In this document: positions 26,693 through 37,574 of the stretch, in pieces | Position numbering within the stretch: position 1 is the stretch's first letter | How the letters are laid out: each line of letters begins with the position of its first letter | DNA from: an uncultured Saprospiraceae bacterium | Lineage (GTDB): Bacteria; Bacteroidota; Bacteroidia; Chitinophagales; Saprospiraceae | Reading direction: 5' to 3' | Assembly: GCA_937921555.1 (NCBI GenBank) | Contig: CAKZUV010000132.1 | Span: forward strand, 1-44,114 | DNA length: 44,114 nt | The notes under the pieces: generated by a model | Seen by the model: the letters and a program-made list of their open reading frames with translations, nothing else | Told to the model about the DNA's origin: nothing | The model's database searches: none | Translations under genes and position numbers: made by a program

Positions 26693-27103
26693 CTAGCTGT
26701 AAACAGAGGCTATCAGCTTACGTCCGCTGGCGTGGTTACGAAATTCACATAAATAAATGCCCTGCCAGGTTCCTAAATTAAGGCGATGATCAGTGATCGG
26801 AATCTGAACGCTGTGGCCAATCAATGCGGCCTTGATGTGGGCAGGCATATCATCGGGCCCTTCCATCGTATGGGTTAGAAAGGGCAGATTTTCCGGTACG
26901 AGTTGATTGAAAATATTTTCAAAGTCTACCCGTACGGAAGGGTCGGCATTTTCATTGATGGTGATGGCCGCAGAAGTATGCTGAATGAACAGGTGGATAA
27001 ATCCGGTTGCTGGCAAAGATCCGAGATGGGTTAGCACTTCGTGTGTGATCAGGTGATAGCCACGGGAATAAGCGGGGAGGTGGATAGTGGTTTGGTTGAC
27101 CAT
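26693..27103 (-). CDS. yjbQ: YjbQ-family protein (secondary thiamine-phosphate synthase-like)
   Basis: This is a 136-residue UPF0047/YjbQ protein. Typical pieces are FIHLFIQHTSAAITINENAD, EGPDDMPAHIKAALIGHSVQ and LNLGTWQGIYLCEFRNHASG. Family members show weak thiamine-phosphate synthase activity, but the natural role is unsettled. The length is full. A G-rich tract on the plus strand begins 7 bases upstream of its start codon. It is separated by 117 bases from the DUF6089 gene. Confidence 0.92.
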   Translation of the reverse strand: MVNQTTIHLPAYSRGYHLITHEVLTHLGSLPATGFIHLFIQHTSAAITINENADPSVRVDFENIFNQLVPENLPFLTHTMEGPDDMPAHIKAALIGHSVQIPITDHRLNLGTWQGIYLCEFRNHASGRKLIASVYS

Positions 27104-27109
27104 TTTTGC

Positions 27110-27146
27110 GGGGCGGGGGTTTGGGTTTTGAGTTTTGGGTTTTGGG
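27110..27146 (+). other. G-run tract with quadruplex potential
   Basis: Runs of 4, 5, 3, 3 and 3 G are separated by 1, 3, 11 and 4 bases. Four short-loop runs are not quite met, since one loop is 11 bases, so this is a relaxed G-quadruplex pattern. The G strand is the template strand of yjbQ. Confidence 0.45.
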
Positions 27147-27220
27147 TTACGTGATCGCGTACCGTACCTTATTCGATAGACGGGTATTTTTCATTGTAAA
27201 ATTATTCATTATCACTACCA

Positions 27221-28033
27221 CTAACGTGTGATGGGCGGACATTTCAGGCTACCGAAATAATAAACGATTCCGACTCCCAGCGTAGCGTAGCTGTCATTTC
27301 TACGGCCATTGCCACGCTGTCGTCCTTCCTGCGCGATGGCGACCCCTTCGGCCCCTACGGAGCGGTCAGAAAGTGCTACGGCAATATCACCCCGGAGACT
27401 CTCCAGGTCGTTAAAGTCCGGATATACGCCACTGACATCATCCAGGTAATCGGTAAATATTTTACGTCCGCTGAGTTGAACATTGACACTCCAGCGGTAA
27501 CTCAGGTCGATCTTAAGGCCCACTCCGTAATTCAGTCCTCCGGAAACGGTAGAGTATTCTTCTCCCCGGAATTGTCCCTCGGTCCCGAAAGCGCGTAATT
27601 CGTAGGTTTCACCGTCCAGCTCCGTGGTTGGATTATATTGAAAAATAGAAAAACCTGCAAAAAGATACGGCGTAAAAAATTCATCACTGGAACCGTGGAC
27701 GTAGTTCAGGAAGTTAAATTCAAAATTAAAACTACCATCCCAGACGTCGGAACGAAAATCCAGATTCCGGGTTCGCTCAAACGTATTATCGGAATCAGCA
27801 TCCGAAGCGGCTACGCGCAAATAGTTGAAGGTAGCCTTCATACAAATTCGGGTATTGAAATTATACCGGGCGATGACGCCTGCCGCTAATCCCGCATCTC
27901 CTACGTCAAAAGTCGTATTCAGATCCCCGAAATAATTAGCAGTACCGACCCATCCTCCCAGTTCCCACCCCTCCTGAGCGGAAAGAGTTGATCCAAAAAG
28001 AAAAAACGCAAAAAGCAGACAAAGATTTTTCAC
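27221..28033 (-). CDS. DUF6089-type outer-membrane beta-barrel protein
   Basis: This is a 270-residue protein with a signal peptide (MKNLCLLFAFFLFGSTLSAQ) and a beta-strand-rich body of alternating hydrophobic and aromatic residues. The opening GWELGGWVGTANYFGDLNTT matches the pattern of the Bacteroidota DUF6089 family. The C-terminus ends in a strand (YATLGVGIVYYFGSLKC), as expected for an outer-membrane barrel. The function of the family is unknown. The gene stands alone, with 218 AT-rich bases upstream holding no other recognisable feature. Confidence 0.82.
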   Translation of the reverse strand: MKNLCLLFAFFLFGSTLSAQEGWELGGWVGTANYFGDLNTTFDVGDAGLAAGVIARYNFNTRICMKATFNYLRVAASDADSDNTFERTRNLDFRSDVWDGSFNFEFNFLNYVHGSSDEFFTPYLFAGFSIFQYNPTTELDGETYELRAFGTEGQFRGEEYSTVSGGLNYGVGLKIDLSYRWSVNVQLSGRKIFTDYLDDVSGVYPDFNDLESLRGDIAVALSDRSVGAEGVAIAQEGRQRGNGRRNDSYATLGVGIVYYFGSLKCPPITR

Positions 28034-28251
28034 CGGGATTTAGATTTAAATGTTCATGAAGGTATATAAATACTGGCAGGTAAGTTTGCAGTTGCAAAGT
28101 TAAGATAAAAACGCCTTATTAGAAAGACTATTAATACAACCTGTCTAAAACGGCCAAGTGTACTGGTTTGGTATGATTTTTCAAAGAAATGGTGAGAATT
28201 TTAAAATATGCCAAAATGCAGGCCAAAAACGGTGGAGGTGGGGTGGGATGG

Positions 28252-30498
28252 TTATAAAACTAAAACTACATTCCCTTTGAGGTAGGCTGGATCTTCATTA
28301 AGAAAAGAAACAATCCCCTGATACGTATAGACTCCCGGAGGCATTTGCTTTCCGACATTCTGGTAGCGACCATTCCAGCCAATATTCGGGTCAGTAGATG
28401 AAAAGACCTCTTGTCCCCACCGGTCAAAGATGCGTATCTGAAAAGATTGAATATTATCAAATACCCCTACTCCTACGAATATTTCGTTATTACCATCTCC
28501 ATTCGGGGTAAAAGCATTGGGTAAAAAGTAGGTGGAAGGATTTGTAAAAGATAATATCTGTGAGATAGAATCTACACAATCGTATTGATCCCAGGCAAAT
28601 AAAGTAATAACCAATTTTCCGGTATCAATAATCCGGTAAGTTAAATTTTCACTACTGGTATATAAAACGTCATTGAACAACCAGGATTGACCAACTGCTC
28701 TTTCGGATTTGTTGAACAACTCAATTTCATCAGTGGTAAAATCCAATATTTCCGGCAGGTATTCGAAATTAGCCACTACGGAGGTATCCACCTGAATCCA
28801 GTTTTGGTATATCGTATCAATCCGACAACCCAAGGGAGAAGTAACCGACAGGCTGATGGTATAAGTTCCTGGTACGGTATAAGTATGCTGCGGACTAATC
28901 TCCGTTGACTCAGTTCCATCACCAAAATCCCAACGGGTTTGGTAAGTCGTATCAACTGGTGTGGATAGATTAGTTAACGAAACTTCCAGAGGAGTACAGC
29001 CGGCAAAGCTGCTGGGATCGACAATCAACAAAGCCGGGGCTGGTTGCCAGTTAATCATTTCGATCAGAGAATCCCGGCAACCATATTCGTCTTCAATCTC
29101 TAAAATCACCGGATAGCTTCCCGGAGCGGTATAGCGATAGACTGGATTACTAAAACTGGAAAAATCCTGATTGCCAAAATCCCAGGACCAACTAATAATC
29201 GGTACTTCTTCACTAGAAGAGGCATCTAAAAAACTCACTGCCCCTGCCACACAGGTGTCGTAGCTGTAAGTAAACTCAGCTGTCAAAGCAGTATTTACTC
29301 TTACCAGCACTGGTGCAATTTCATCACATCCATCTTCTGATTCCAGAAATAACTGGCCATGATAATCACCCGACACACCAAAATCAATCGTTGGTTTCCA
29401 TTGATAAAAAGTATCCAGCCCTTCTGCTGTTTCAAAAATCCAGAAATAATTGGTAATGAAATTAGTATCGGTACTTTCATTTGGAATCGTGAGGGTCGTT
29501 TCATTGCAAAGGGGGAAAACTGCGGTATCTCCTTTCATTTCGGGAGCAGGAATCCTTGCTTCTACTTTGGGAATACAATCCACGACGTAAAATTGTGCTT
29601 CCCGGCGCATGATACTTAACAAGGCTCCATCACGATATTCCTCCAAACAAATACCTACCAAAAATCTTCCTTCCTGTTCAGGTATCACCGTTATTTCTCC
29701 CGTCAGAGGATCCATTTCTAAAGTAGAATTCAGCCCCAATGGGCGGGTAGGTGTATATTCCGGAAAATTATAGGAGATTTCTTCGAAGGGCGGACAAATG
29801 GGGACTGCTCCTGTACAAAATTCATCTTCGTGATTATTTCCCAGTAACGGTGCACAAAATTTAAATACTACCTGATCTCCTTCTTCATCCGTCATCGGTT
29901 GCTGAATCACCGTAGAAACTCCTTTGCAGAATATGGTGGGAATTTCATCCACTACAACTGGGCTTTTATTATGGGAAGCAATAGCTTTTCCAGTAACCGT
30001 AAAGTTTACTAACAATCGACGAAAATGATTACTCGAAATCACATCAACATTTGTAAAATCAGCATCTCTACAACAACGATCATCCGCTATTAATATTAAT
30101 TGATCATCTGCAAATTTTGGAATCGTAAACTCAACATTACTTCTGGTACTGAGATGAAACAAATTATAACAAGGAGGATCAGGAATAATCAGACAAGAAT
30201 AATCCGGGTTTTCGACTGGAGTTATTGAATCAAACATCGCCCGAATATTATAGCCTGGATATTCAGAGTAAAAAGTATCTGCCACCGCCATATAGAAATT
30301 GTTGACGGCTGATATTCCACTTTCACAACGTCTTGTATTGTTGGCACGAACCCTGATTATTACTTCTTCTGAATTATCCGGATCATCTCCGATTATTTCA
30401 TATTGACAACTAAAGCCGGTAATGATACTCTGTCCAAATGATACGCTGTATATTTGACAGATAGAAAGAATAGTTACTATTAACATTCTTAGAAACAT
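28252..30498 (-). CDS. T9SS type B-sorted PKD-domain secreted protein
   Basis: The 748-residue exported protein has a signal peptide ending YSVSFGQ. The N-terminal 400 residues are beta-rich with many cysteines (for example CCRDADFTN). Three PKD-type domains follow at about 410-650, with DFGNQDFSSFSNPVYRYTAP and RWDFGDGTESTEISPQHTYT as clear markers. The last 95 residues are a type B sorting domain (gliding-motility C-terminal type): FLPNAFTPNGDGNNEIF, IRIFDRWGQEVFSS and MPPGVYTYQGIV. The type IX machinery should carry it across the outer membrane. It is the last gene of the secreted-protein cluster and is separated from the one before by a hairpin. Confidence 0.92.
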   Translation of the reverse strand: MFLRMLIVTILSICQIYSVSFGQSIITGFSCQYEIIGDDPDNSEEVIIRVRANNTRRCESGISAVNNFYMAVADTFYSEYPGYNIRAMFDSITPVENPDYSCLIIPDPPCYNLFHLSTRSNVEFTIPKFADDQLILIADDRCCRDADFTNVDVISSNHFRRLLVNFTVTGKAIASHNKSPVVVDEIPTIFCKGVSTVIQQPMTDEEGDQVVFKFCAPLLGNNHEDEFCTGAVPICPPFEEISYNFPEYTPTRPLGLNSTLEMDPLTGEITVIPEQEGRFLVGICLEEYRDGALLSIMRREAQFYVVDCIPKVEARIPAPEMKGDTAVFPLCNETTLTIPNESTDTNFITNYFWIFETAEGLDTFYQWKPTIDFGVSGDYHGQLFLESEDGCDEIAPVLVRVNTALTAEFTYSYDTCVAGAVSFLDASSSEEVPIISWSWDFGNQDFSSFSNPVYRYTAPGSYPVILEIEDEYGCRDSLIEMINWQPAPALLIVDPSSFAGCTPLEVSLTNLSTPVDTTYQTRWDFGDGTESTEISPQHTYTVPGTYTISLSVTSPLGCRIDTIYQNWIQVDTSVVANFEYLPEILDFTTDEIELFNKSERAVGQSWLFNDVLYTSSENLTYRIIDTGKLVITLFAWDQYDCVDSISQILSFTNPSTYFLPNAFTPNGDGNNEIFVGVGVFDNIQSFQIRIFDRWGQEVFSSTDPNIGWNGRYQNVGKQMPPGVYTYQGIVSFLNEDPAYLKGNVVLVL

Positions 30499-30515
30499 AG
30501 TACCTTAGAATATGT

Positions 30516-30555
30516 AAAACCACTCATTCAGATATAAATCTCCATGAGTGGTTTT
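30516..30555 (-). terminator. Hairpin between the two T9SS cargo genes
   Basis: A 12-bp stem (AAAACCACTCAT with its complement) encloses a loop that itself pairs AGAT with ATCT. On the minus strand it follows the stop of the type A gene at 30564 and is followed by TTTTACATATT. It lies only 17 bases before the start of the next gene, so it may act as a partial terminator between them. Confidence 0.65.
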
Positions 30556-30563
30556 TTAAATGA

Positions 30564-31562
30564 TTAATGAATAATCGTTTTCGTATAACGATTGCCCTCT
30601 TGATCCAGGATCGTCAAAAAATAAGATCCTTGCGGTAATTCTTTGGTTGTTTCTACTTGAAGATTATTCACCCCTTTAGTCAGTGAATATTCTTTCTCTA
30701 ACAATAACTGGCCTGATAGATTTAATAATTGTACTTGTACCTTCTCTTCTTTAACGCCATTCACCGATATATTAATCAGCGACTCAAAGGGATTCGGAAA
30801 AATGGCAGTTATTGCCAGTTTTGTATTTTCAATTGATACAGGTAATTGACGCTCATTGGACGAGGATCTCTCTTTTGCGGTAATTTTTTCAGGATACTGT
30901 TGTACGAGCCATTCCATTTCACCGGCTTCGTTAAATTTATAAACGAATCGGGCGTCCGTATTAATCTCTTCTTGCGCTGGTATTTCAAAATTAGAGGTGC
31001 CTCCCGTCAATATTTTATTGGTTTCAACAGATATTTTATTTTCCATTTTTTCAGAAAGCGCGTTTAATTGTGCCTCCTTCATGTTTGTCATTCTGGCTAA
31101 ATCTAAAAAGTACCCTGGACTACTTGGTTCTCCTACTGGATCACCAATATAAACTGCTTTTTTCGAGTCAGTACCAGTACCCGGTGCTGGTTCAACAGGT
31201 AAGCTCACAATTGAACACGGACGATTGTTACTACTATTAACACACTTGATAAGTCCTGACCATCCAGCCACACAGTTTTGTCCATTATTGACGATTACTT
31301 CATATTCCCCTGGAGCCATACCAGAGAAAATTTTAAAATTTTCTGGTCTATTAAATTCAAAATCAACGGTTACTCCCTCTTTATCAAGAACACGATAATC
31401 GTAGTTTCCAAAAGTTCCAAATACTTCGATGGTTAAAACGCCATTATTGTTTCCATTGGTGGCGTTTTGCACAGTGACCTCTATACGGGCCTGTGCGAAG
31501 GTGTTTATTGGTATCCAAAGAATGGATAGCATGATTGTTAGTATAATATTTATTTTTTTCAT
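30564..31562 (-). CDS. T9SS type A-sorted secreted protein of unknown function
   Basis: From the ATG at 31562 it has 332 residues. A signal peptide (MKKINIILTIMLSILWIPIN, cleaved after about TFAQ) precedes a small beta domain with VTVQNATNGNNNGVLTIEVF, resembling the short Ig-like insertions seen in Bacteroidota adhesins. A middle helical part follows, and the last 80 residues are a type A sorting domain (FPNPFESLINISVNG, PQGSYFLTILDQEGN). No catalytic motif is visible. The start lies one base after the lipoprotein stop at 31564, so the two are coupled; a longer frame would overlap that gene. It may be switched together with the repeat-bearing protease upstream. Confidence 0.85.
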   Translation of the reverse strand: MKKINIILTIMLSILWIPINTFAQARIEVTVQNATNGNNNGVLTIEVFGTFGNYDYRVLDKEGVTVDFEFNRPENFKIFSGMAPGEYEVIVNNGQNCVAGWSGLIKCVNSSNNRPCSIVSLPVEPAPGTGTDSKKAVYIGDPVGEPSSPGYFLDLARMTNMKEAQLNALSEKMENKISVETNKILTGGTSNFEIPAQEEINTDARFVYKFNEAGEMEWLVQQYPEKITAKERSSSNERQLPVSIENTKLAITAIFPNPFESLINISVNGVKEEKVQVQLLNLSGQLLLEKEYSLTKGVNNLQVETTKELPQGSYFLTILDQEGNRYTKTIIH

Positions 31563-31563
31563 T

Positions 31564-32091
31564 TTATTTGTTTTTGTTATTTTTACTTTTCCTATAATTT
31601 TCATATAATTTATTTTTATAATCTATTAGGTATTCAATATCACCTTGATCGTAAAAAAAATTCATAGAATAATTGAGTCCAAGATGGGTAGGATTCCAAA
31701 CTATGGTGTAATTACCAAAAGATAATTCGTCCATTTTAGCCTCTTTCAGAGCACTTTGAACTATGATAGTCATAAAATCTGAAATTATAATTCTTTCTCC
31801 TGGAGCCACAAAAACACTACTACAAGCAGTTCCGTTAACTCGATTAAGTTGATTTCCATCCTTATCAAATATCATAAATTCAACATCATAATCTCCATAA
31901 GATTTCCCAATTGCTGTATGTTGATCAGTATCATTTATGTAAATCAATTCAAATAAAGCAGTATCTTTAGGATTCAACCTCAAAGTTGTTTTTGAAATTT
32001 TATCAGCGGGCAATTCGAAATTTAGCTTTTTAGTTGTCAAACAACTTGATAAAATCAGTATGATTATAATAAAAATAATTAGATTTTTCAT
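31564..32091 (-). CDS. Small lipoprotein of unknown function
   Basis: This is a 175-residue protein with a very hydrophobic signal (MKNLIIFIIIILILSSC) and lipid Cys17. The rest is beta-rich, with a run NPKDTALFELIYINDTDQHT and a basic tail (YENYRKSKNNKNK). I do not recognise the family. Its position between the protease and the T9SS type A gene (gaps of 19 bases before and 1 base after) places it in the same transcript. The base composition is more AT-rich than most neighbours. Confidence 0.75.
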   Translation of the reverse strand: MKNLIIFIIIILILSSCLTTKKLNFELPADKISKTTLRLNPKDTALFELIYINDTDQHTAIGKSYGDYDVEFMIFDKDGNQLNRVNGTACSSVFVAPGERIIISDFMTIIVQSALKEAKMDELSFGNYTIVWNPTHLGLNYSMNFFYDQGDIEYLIDYKNKLYENYRKSKNNKNK

Positions 32092-32110
32092 TTATCTTGT
32101 TTTTAATTGT

Positions 32111-33753
<1,643 letters not shown>

Positions 33754-33852
33754 TACATAATGGATTTATGGATATAAGATGGTATTATCTATATCCGATG
33801 AGCAAAAGGAAGAAATTATGTAATTCGGGGTTAAAACAACAAGAATGTAAGA

Positions 33853-33884
33853 TAAATGTACAAACCGTTTTTCGCTATTCCAAA
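33853..33884 (-). promoter_or_regulatory. Possible Bacteroidota promoter of the protease operon
   Basis: On the minus strand TTTG (33884-33881) is followed by exactly 20 bases and then TACATTTA (33860-33853), close to TTTG-N19-21-TAnnTTTG with one mismatch in the last base. It would give a leader of about 90 bases before the ATG at 33753. Confidence 0.45.
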
Positions 33885-33939
33885 TAAAATGAAATATTTT
33901 TGTTAAAAATATTTATTCTTTGTAGTGTTTAAAACCCTG

Positions 33940-34638
33940 CTACCCAATCAAAAAAATCGCCGGTCGTTTATGCAATTCCGGCAATTCCGCCTTCTTCCAT
34001 TCCTTAATCGATTGAGTTTTAATATATTCGGTGGGTAAGGTTAGGTCGGCGGCGATACAAAATTGGGTATTGGGATTTAATTGTTGGAAAGCAGTTTCCA
34101 GAACGCCCCGGTTGCGGTAGGGTGCTTCGATGAATAGTTGGGTTTGTCCTTGTTTTCTGGCGGTGGTTTCGAGGCGTTTCAGGGCGTTGGCCAGTTCCGG
34201 TTTTTTGGCAGGAAGGTAGCCCCGGAACGCAAAATTTTGTCCGTTAAGGCCGGAGGCCATCAGCGCTAGTAAAATCGAGGACGGCCCGACGAGGGGAACG
34301 ACCTGCATTCCTTTCTGATGCGCATACTTTACAACGAGTGCTCCGGGATCGGCCACGCCGGGACAACCGGCTTCGGATAGGACACCAATGTCTTTCCCGG
34401 TTTTGACTGCGGCCTGAAAAGCTTGTTGGGCGGCTTGTGGATCGTGTTTGTCCAGCTCAAATATTTCTAATTCCGAAATCGGCAGCCGGGGCTGCATCGC
34501 TTTGATAAAATGTCTCGCGGTTTTTGCCCGCTCTACAATAAAGACTTCCAGCTCCCGAATCTGGGTTCCTACCATTTCTGGTAAGGTGTGGAGACTATCA
34601 GGGCCAAGCGGACAAGGAATGAGGTATAGTTTTTTCAT
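33940..34638 (-). CDS. RsmI-like SAM-dependent methyltransferase (tetrapyrrole-methylase fold)
   Basis: The 232-residue protein has the fold of RsmI, which 2'-O-methylates C1402 of 16S rRNA. LSEAGCPGVADPGALVVKYA (near 97) and VVPLVGPSSILLALMASGLN (near 123) match the family core. The N-terminal motif is LYLIPCPLGPDSLH instead of the usual TPIGNL-type sequence, and the protein is shorter than classical RsmI (about 280 residues). This is a known variant in Bacteroidota, so rRNA methylation is likely but the exact target is not certain. Confidence 0.82.
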   Translation of the reverse strand: MKKLYLIPCPLGPDSLHTLPEMVGTQIRELEVFIVERAKTARHFIKAMQPRLPISELEIFELDKHDPQAAQQAFQAAVKTGKDIGVLSEAGCPGVADPGALVVKYAHQKGMQVVPLVGPSSILLALMASGLNGQNFAFRGYLPAKKPELANALKRLETTARKQGQTQLFIEAPYRNRGVLETAFQQLNPNTQFCIAADLTLPTEYIKTQSIKEWKKAELPELHKRPAIFLIG

Positions 34639-34652
34639 GTTTTTTATCTGTT

Positions 34653-34754
34653 GTTGAAACGCTTCACTTGTTGAATCGCTTCGCTTGTTGAGTCACTTCG
34701 CTTGTTGAGTCACTTCGCTTGTTGAGTCACTTCGCTTGTTGAGTCACTTCGTTT
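34653..34754 (+). repeat. Six tandem 17-bp repeats
   Basis: Six adjoining 17-base units of the form GTTGAGTCACTTCGCTT fill 102 bases exactly. The middle three are identical, and the outer ones differ at one to a few bases (first: GTTGAAACGCTTCACTT). They lie upstream of the RsmI-like gene start. Confidence 0.9.
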
Positions 34755-34957
34755 ATGAAAATAGAAAAACCGTATTGGGACTGTTCAATCAACTGTGTCT
34801 AAAATAATAGGTCTGCATTGAGTATTAAGTGACTAATAACTAATAAACTGATTAACAATTCTTTATGTAGATCATATAAAAATATAGGATGCAGAATAAT
34901 GAAGCAGACACAGTTAGTTGAACACCCTCCCGTATTTACGTCTTTATACGATAGCAA

Positions 34958-35007
34958 AACTCAACGAGCGTAGCGTTTCAACATTTCAACAAGCGCAGCG
35001 ATTCAAC
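34958..35007 (-). repeat. Inverted, degenerate counterpart of the 17-bp repeats
   Basis: Read on the minus strand this contains GTTGAATCGCTGCGCTT and GTTGAAACGCTACGCTC, two to three base changes from the 17-bp unit above. It faces the direct array across about 200 bases, with the class A PBP stop 19 bases beyond. The intervening 34755-34957 has no gene that I can support. Confidence 0.7.
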
Positions 35008-35025
35008 ATCCAATGGCATTATTCA

Positions 35026-37488
35026 TTACCCACCCCCAAATACTTTATCAAAAAACTTCTTCCGCTTTTCCTTTCGTTTCGTTTTCCGTTTTTTCTTCTC
35101 CTCCTTTTTCCTTTCTTCTTCGGCTTCATCGCTGTCGTTGTCCCGGTTTGTTTTTTTCTTTTTGAGAGACTCCAGGAGTTTGTCAATTTGAGCATTGATT
35201 CCTTCGACTACCTCTTCGATAATTTCCTCTTCTTCCGTTGGTTCGGGTGGTCGTTCCTCCGCGAAGTCCGGACAATCGAGCAGTTCCAATATTTCGACCG
35301 AAGGTACGGGAAATACACTGCGCTGCCAACTTTTAAAGTCTTTATCCCGATCCGCAGCGGCGGCAAATTTCCCCCAAATCGGCAGTGCCGTATTTGCGCC
35401 CTGTCCCAGCGATAAACTTCTGAACCGTACTTTCGGAGATTGTCCCCCGACCCAGGCACCGGCTACCATGTCCGGCGTAAAACCAATAAACCAGCCATCG
35501 GCCTGTGATTGAGTCGTACCCGTTTTTCCGGCAATGCGTCCGTTTAGTTTGTAAACCGATCGTAACCGGCGGGCGGTTCCGCTATCTACGACCCCTTCCA
35601 TCATTTTTACCATAATATCCGCTTCGAAGGGTTCTAGGACGCGTGTTCCCTCCTCCTCGGGAGCAGCTTCGAATAGTACTTTACCATCTGCGGTTTCTAT
35701 GCGCGTCAGGTAAATCGGCTTTTTTCGAACGCCCCGGTTGGCAAAAGTACTGTAGACCTGTACCATTTCGTAGAGCGAGGCGTCGGTGGCTCCAAGCGCA
35801 ATCGCCGGTACTTTTGGAATCTCACTCGTGATGCCCATTTCCTGCGCCAGCTCCCGTACGGGGTCTACGCCGGTCTGCATGATGAGGTTGACCGCTACGG
35901 AGTTGACCGAATTTCTCAGCCCGCCCGCCATGGAGTAAACACCGCCGTAAACGCCATCCGCGTTTTGTGGTTGCCAGTCTTCGTAGTCGGTATAAGTCAC
36001 CAGCCGGTTATCAAAAAAGGTACAAGGCAACACTTCTTTACGGATCGCACTCGCATACACAATGGGCTTGAAGGTAGAACCTACCTGCCTTTTGGATTGC
36101 GTGTGATCGTATTGAAAATAATGATGATCAATACCTCCGACCCAGGCCAGCACTTCTCCCGACCGGGGATTCATAGCTAGAAATCCAGCATTCAGAAGAC
36201 TGTAATAAAATTGAATAGAATCGAGTGGAGACATTTTTTTACGCACTTCTCCCTTCGGACTATAGATGGTCATATTGACGGGCGTTTCAAAACTCTTTTT
36301 TATCTCCGCATTGGACTTGCCCGCTTCTTTCATTTTTTTATAGCGGACAGATTTTTTTACTTCTTTTTCAATCACCGAATCATCTCCCCAGACTTTCCGT
36401 CCCTTCCAGTGCTGGTCAAAATCTTTTTGGAGTTTTGCCAGATGGACGGTCAATGCCTTTTCCGCGTAGGTTTGCAGACGGGAGTGAATCGTAGTATAAA
36501 TTTTTAATCCATCGGTGTAAATGTTATAAGGTTCGCCGTCTGGATTCTTGTATGTTCTAACTAATTTTGCCAATTCGCCCCGCAGGTGTTCTCTGAAATA
36601 AGGAGCCAGTCCGTCGTGGTGACTTTCTTTTTGATAGTCCAGTTTCAGTGGAATGGTCTGCAGCGAATCGCGTTCGCGGGCGGAGATATAGGCGTATTTT
36701 TCCATTTGCTGTAAAACAACATTCCGGCGTTTCTCGGCCCGTTCGGGATGCCGGACCGGATGGTAATAGGTATTTGCTTTTAGCATTCCAACCAAAACCG
36801 CAGCGGCTTCCGGTGATATTTCTTTGGCTGTTTTATTAAAAAATTGCCGGGCCGCTACTTCTACGCCGTAGATATTTCCACCGAAAGGTACCGTGTTGAG
36901 GTAGAGGCTGATGAGTTCATTTTTAGCATAGACCTTCTCTAACCGGCGGGCGATATAGGTTTCCCGAATTTTATTAATAAGAATAGAAAACAGCTTATAG
37001 CGCTTACGCGGAAAAAGGTTTTTTGCCAGTTGCTGACTCAGTGTACTTCCGCCACCGGCCGACTCGTCGCTCAGCATAATTGTTTTGCCAATCACCCGCA
37101 GCCAGGCCCTGGTATCTACGCCACTGTGTTCAAAAAAACGGGCATCTTCCGTAGCGATTAAAGCATTTACAAGGTAAGGAGAAATATCTTCGTAGGGAAT
37201 ATTGATTCTGTTTTCGGTGTAATATTTTCCCAATATAACGCCATCGCTGGAATAAATTTCGGAGGCGGTATTGTTTTGGATGAGTCGTAAATCGTGGGTC
37301 GTCGGTACTTTCCCAAAGGCATTTAAATAAACCAATAAAAAAAGGATTCCGACGAAAGCGATCCCGATAAAGGGCAGATATAAAAGTGCTTTAGCTGCTT
37401 TGGCCAACCGGGGAGATTGGGTACGAAATGTTTTCCATTTTTGGGTCAACCGTTTTCTCAGGTTATTTTCAGATTGCGTATTATTCAT
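35026..37488 (-). CDS. Class A penicillin-binding protein, second copy
   Basis: The 820-residue bifunctional peptidoglycan synthase has one membrane helix at about 33-55. The GT51 domain has IATEDARFFEHSGVD (Glu114) and GGGSTLSQQLAK (146-157). The transpeptidase domain has SxxK at Ser471 (STFK), SxN at 527-529 and KTG at 655-657. It is closely related to the protein at 3992-6697 but has a shorter linker between domains and a different tail, which is strongly basic (KKKRKTKRKEKRKKFF). The two may divide labour between elongation and repair or division; that is inference. It is followed by recO upstream on the same strand, 86 bases apart. Confidence 0.95.
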   Translation of the reverse strand: MNNTQSENNLRKRLTQKWKTFRTQSPRLAKAAKALLYLPFIGIAFVGILFLLVYLNAFGKVPTTHDLRLIQNNTASEIYSSDGVILGKYYTENRINIPYEDISPYLVNALIATEDARFFEHSGVDTRAWLRVIGKTIMLSDESAGGGSTLSQQLAKNLFPRKRYKLFSILINKIRETYIARRLEKVYAKNELISLYLNTVPFGGNIYGVEVAARQFFNKTAKEISPEAAAVLVGMLKANTYYHPVRHPERAEKRRNVVLQQMEKYAYISARERDSLQTIPLKLDYQKESHHDGLAPYFREHLRGELAKLVRTYKNPDGEPYNIYTDGLKIYTTIHSRLQTYAEKALTVHLAKLQKDFDQHWKGRKVWGDDSVIEKEVKKSVRYKKMKEAGKSNAEIKKSFETPVNMTIYSPKGEVRKKMSPLDSIQFYYSLLNAGFLAMNPRSGEVLAWVGGIDHHYFQYDHTQSKRQVGSTFKPIVYASAIRKEVLPCTFFDNRLVTYTDYEDWQPQNADGVYGGVYSMAGGLRNSVNSVAVNLIMQTGVDPVRELAQEMGITSEIPKVPAIALGATDASLYEMVQVYSTFANRGVRKKPIYLTRIETADGKVLFEAAPEEEGTRVLEPFEADIMVKMMEGVVDSGTARRLRSVYKLNGRIAGKTGTTQSQADGWFIGFTPDMVAGAWVGGQSPKVRFRSLSLGQGANTALPIWGKFAAAADRDKDFKSWQRSVFPVPSVEILELLDCPDFAEERPPEPTEEEEIIEEVVEGINAQIDKLLESLKKKKTNRDNDSDEAEEERKKEEKKKRKTKRKEKRKKFFDKVFGGG

Positions 37489-37574
37489 GATCGTGGCAGT
37501 TCTACCGCTTTGTTTTGCATAAAATAGCAGGATAACCTACTTGAAGGTTAAAGAACGTTTGGGATGTTTGCTTA

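Noticed and set aside
34653-35007. CRISPR array
   Set aside because: Units of 17 bp follow each other without spacers and no cas genes are present.
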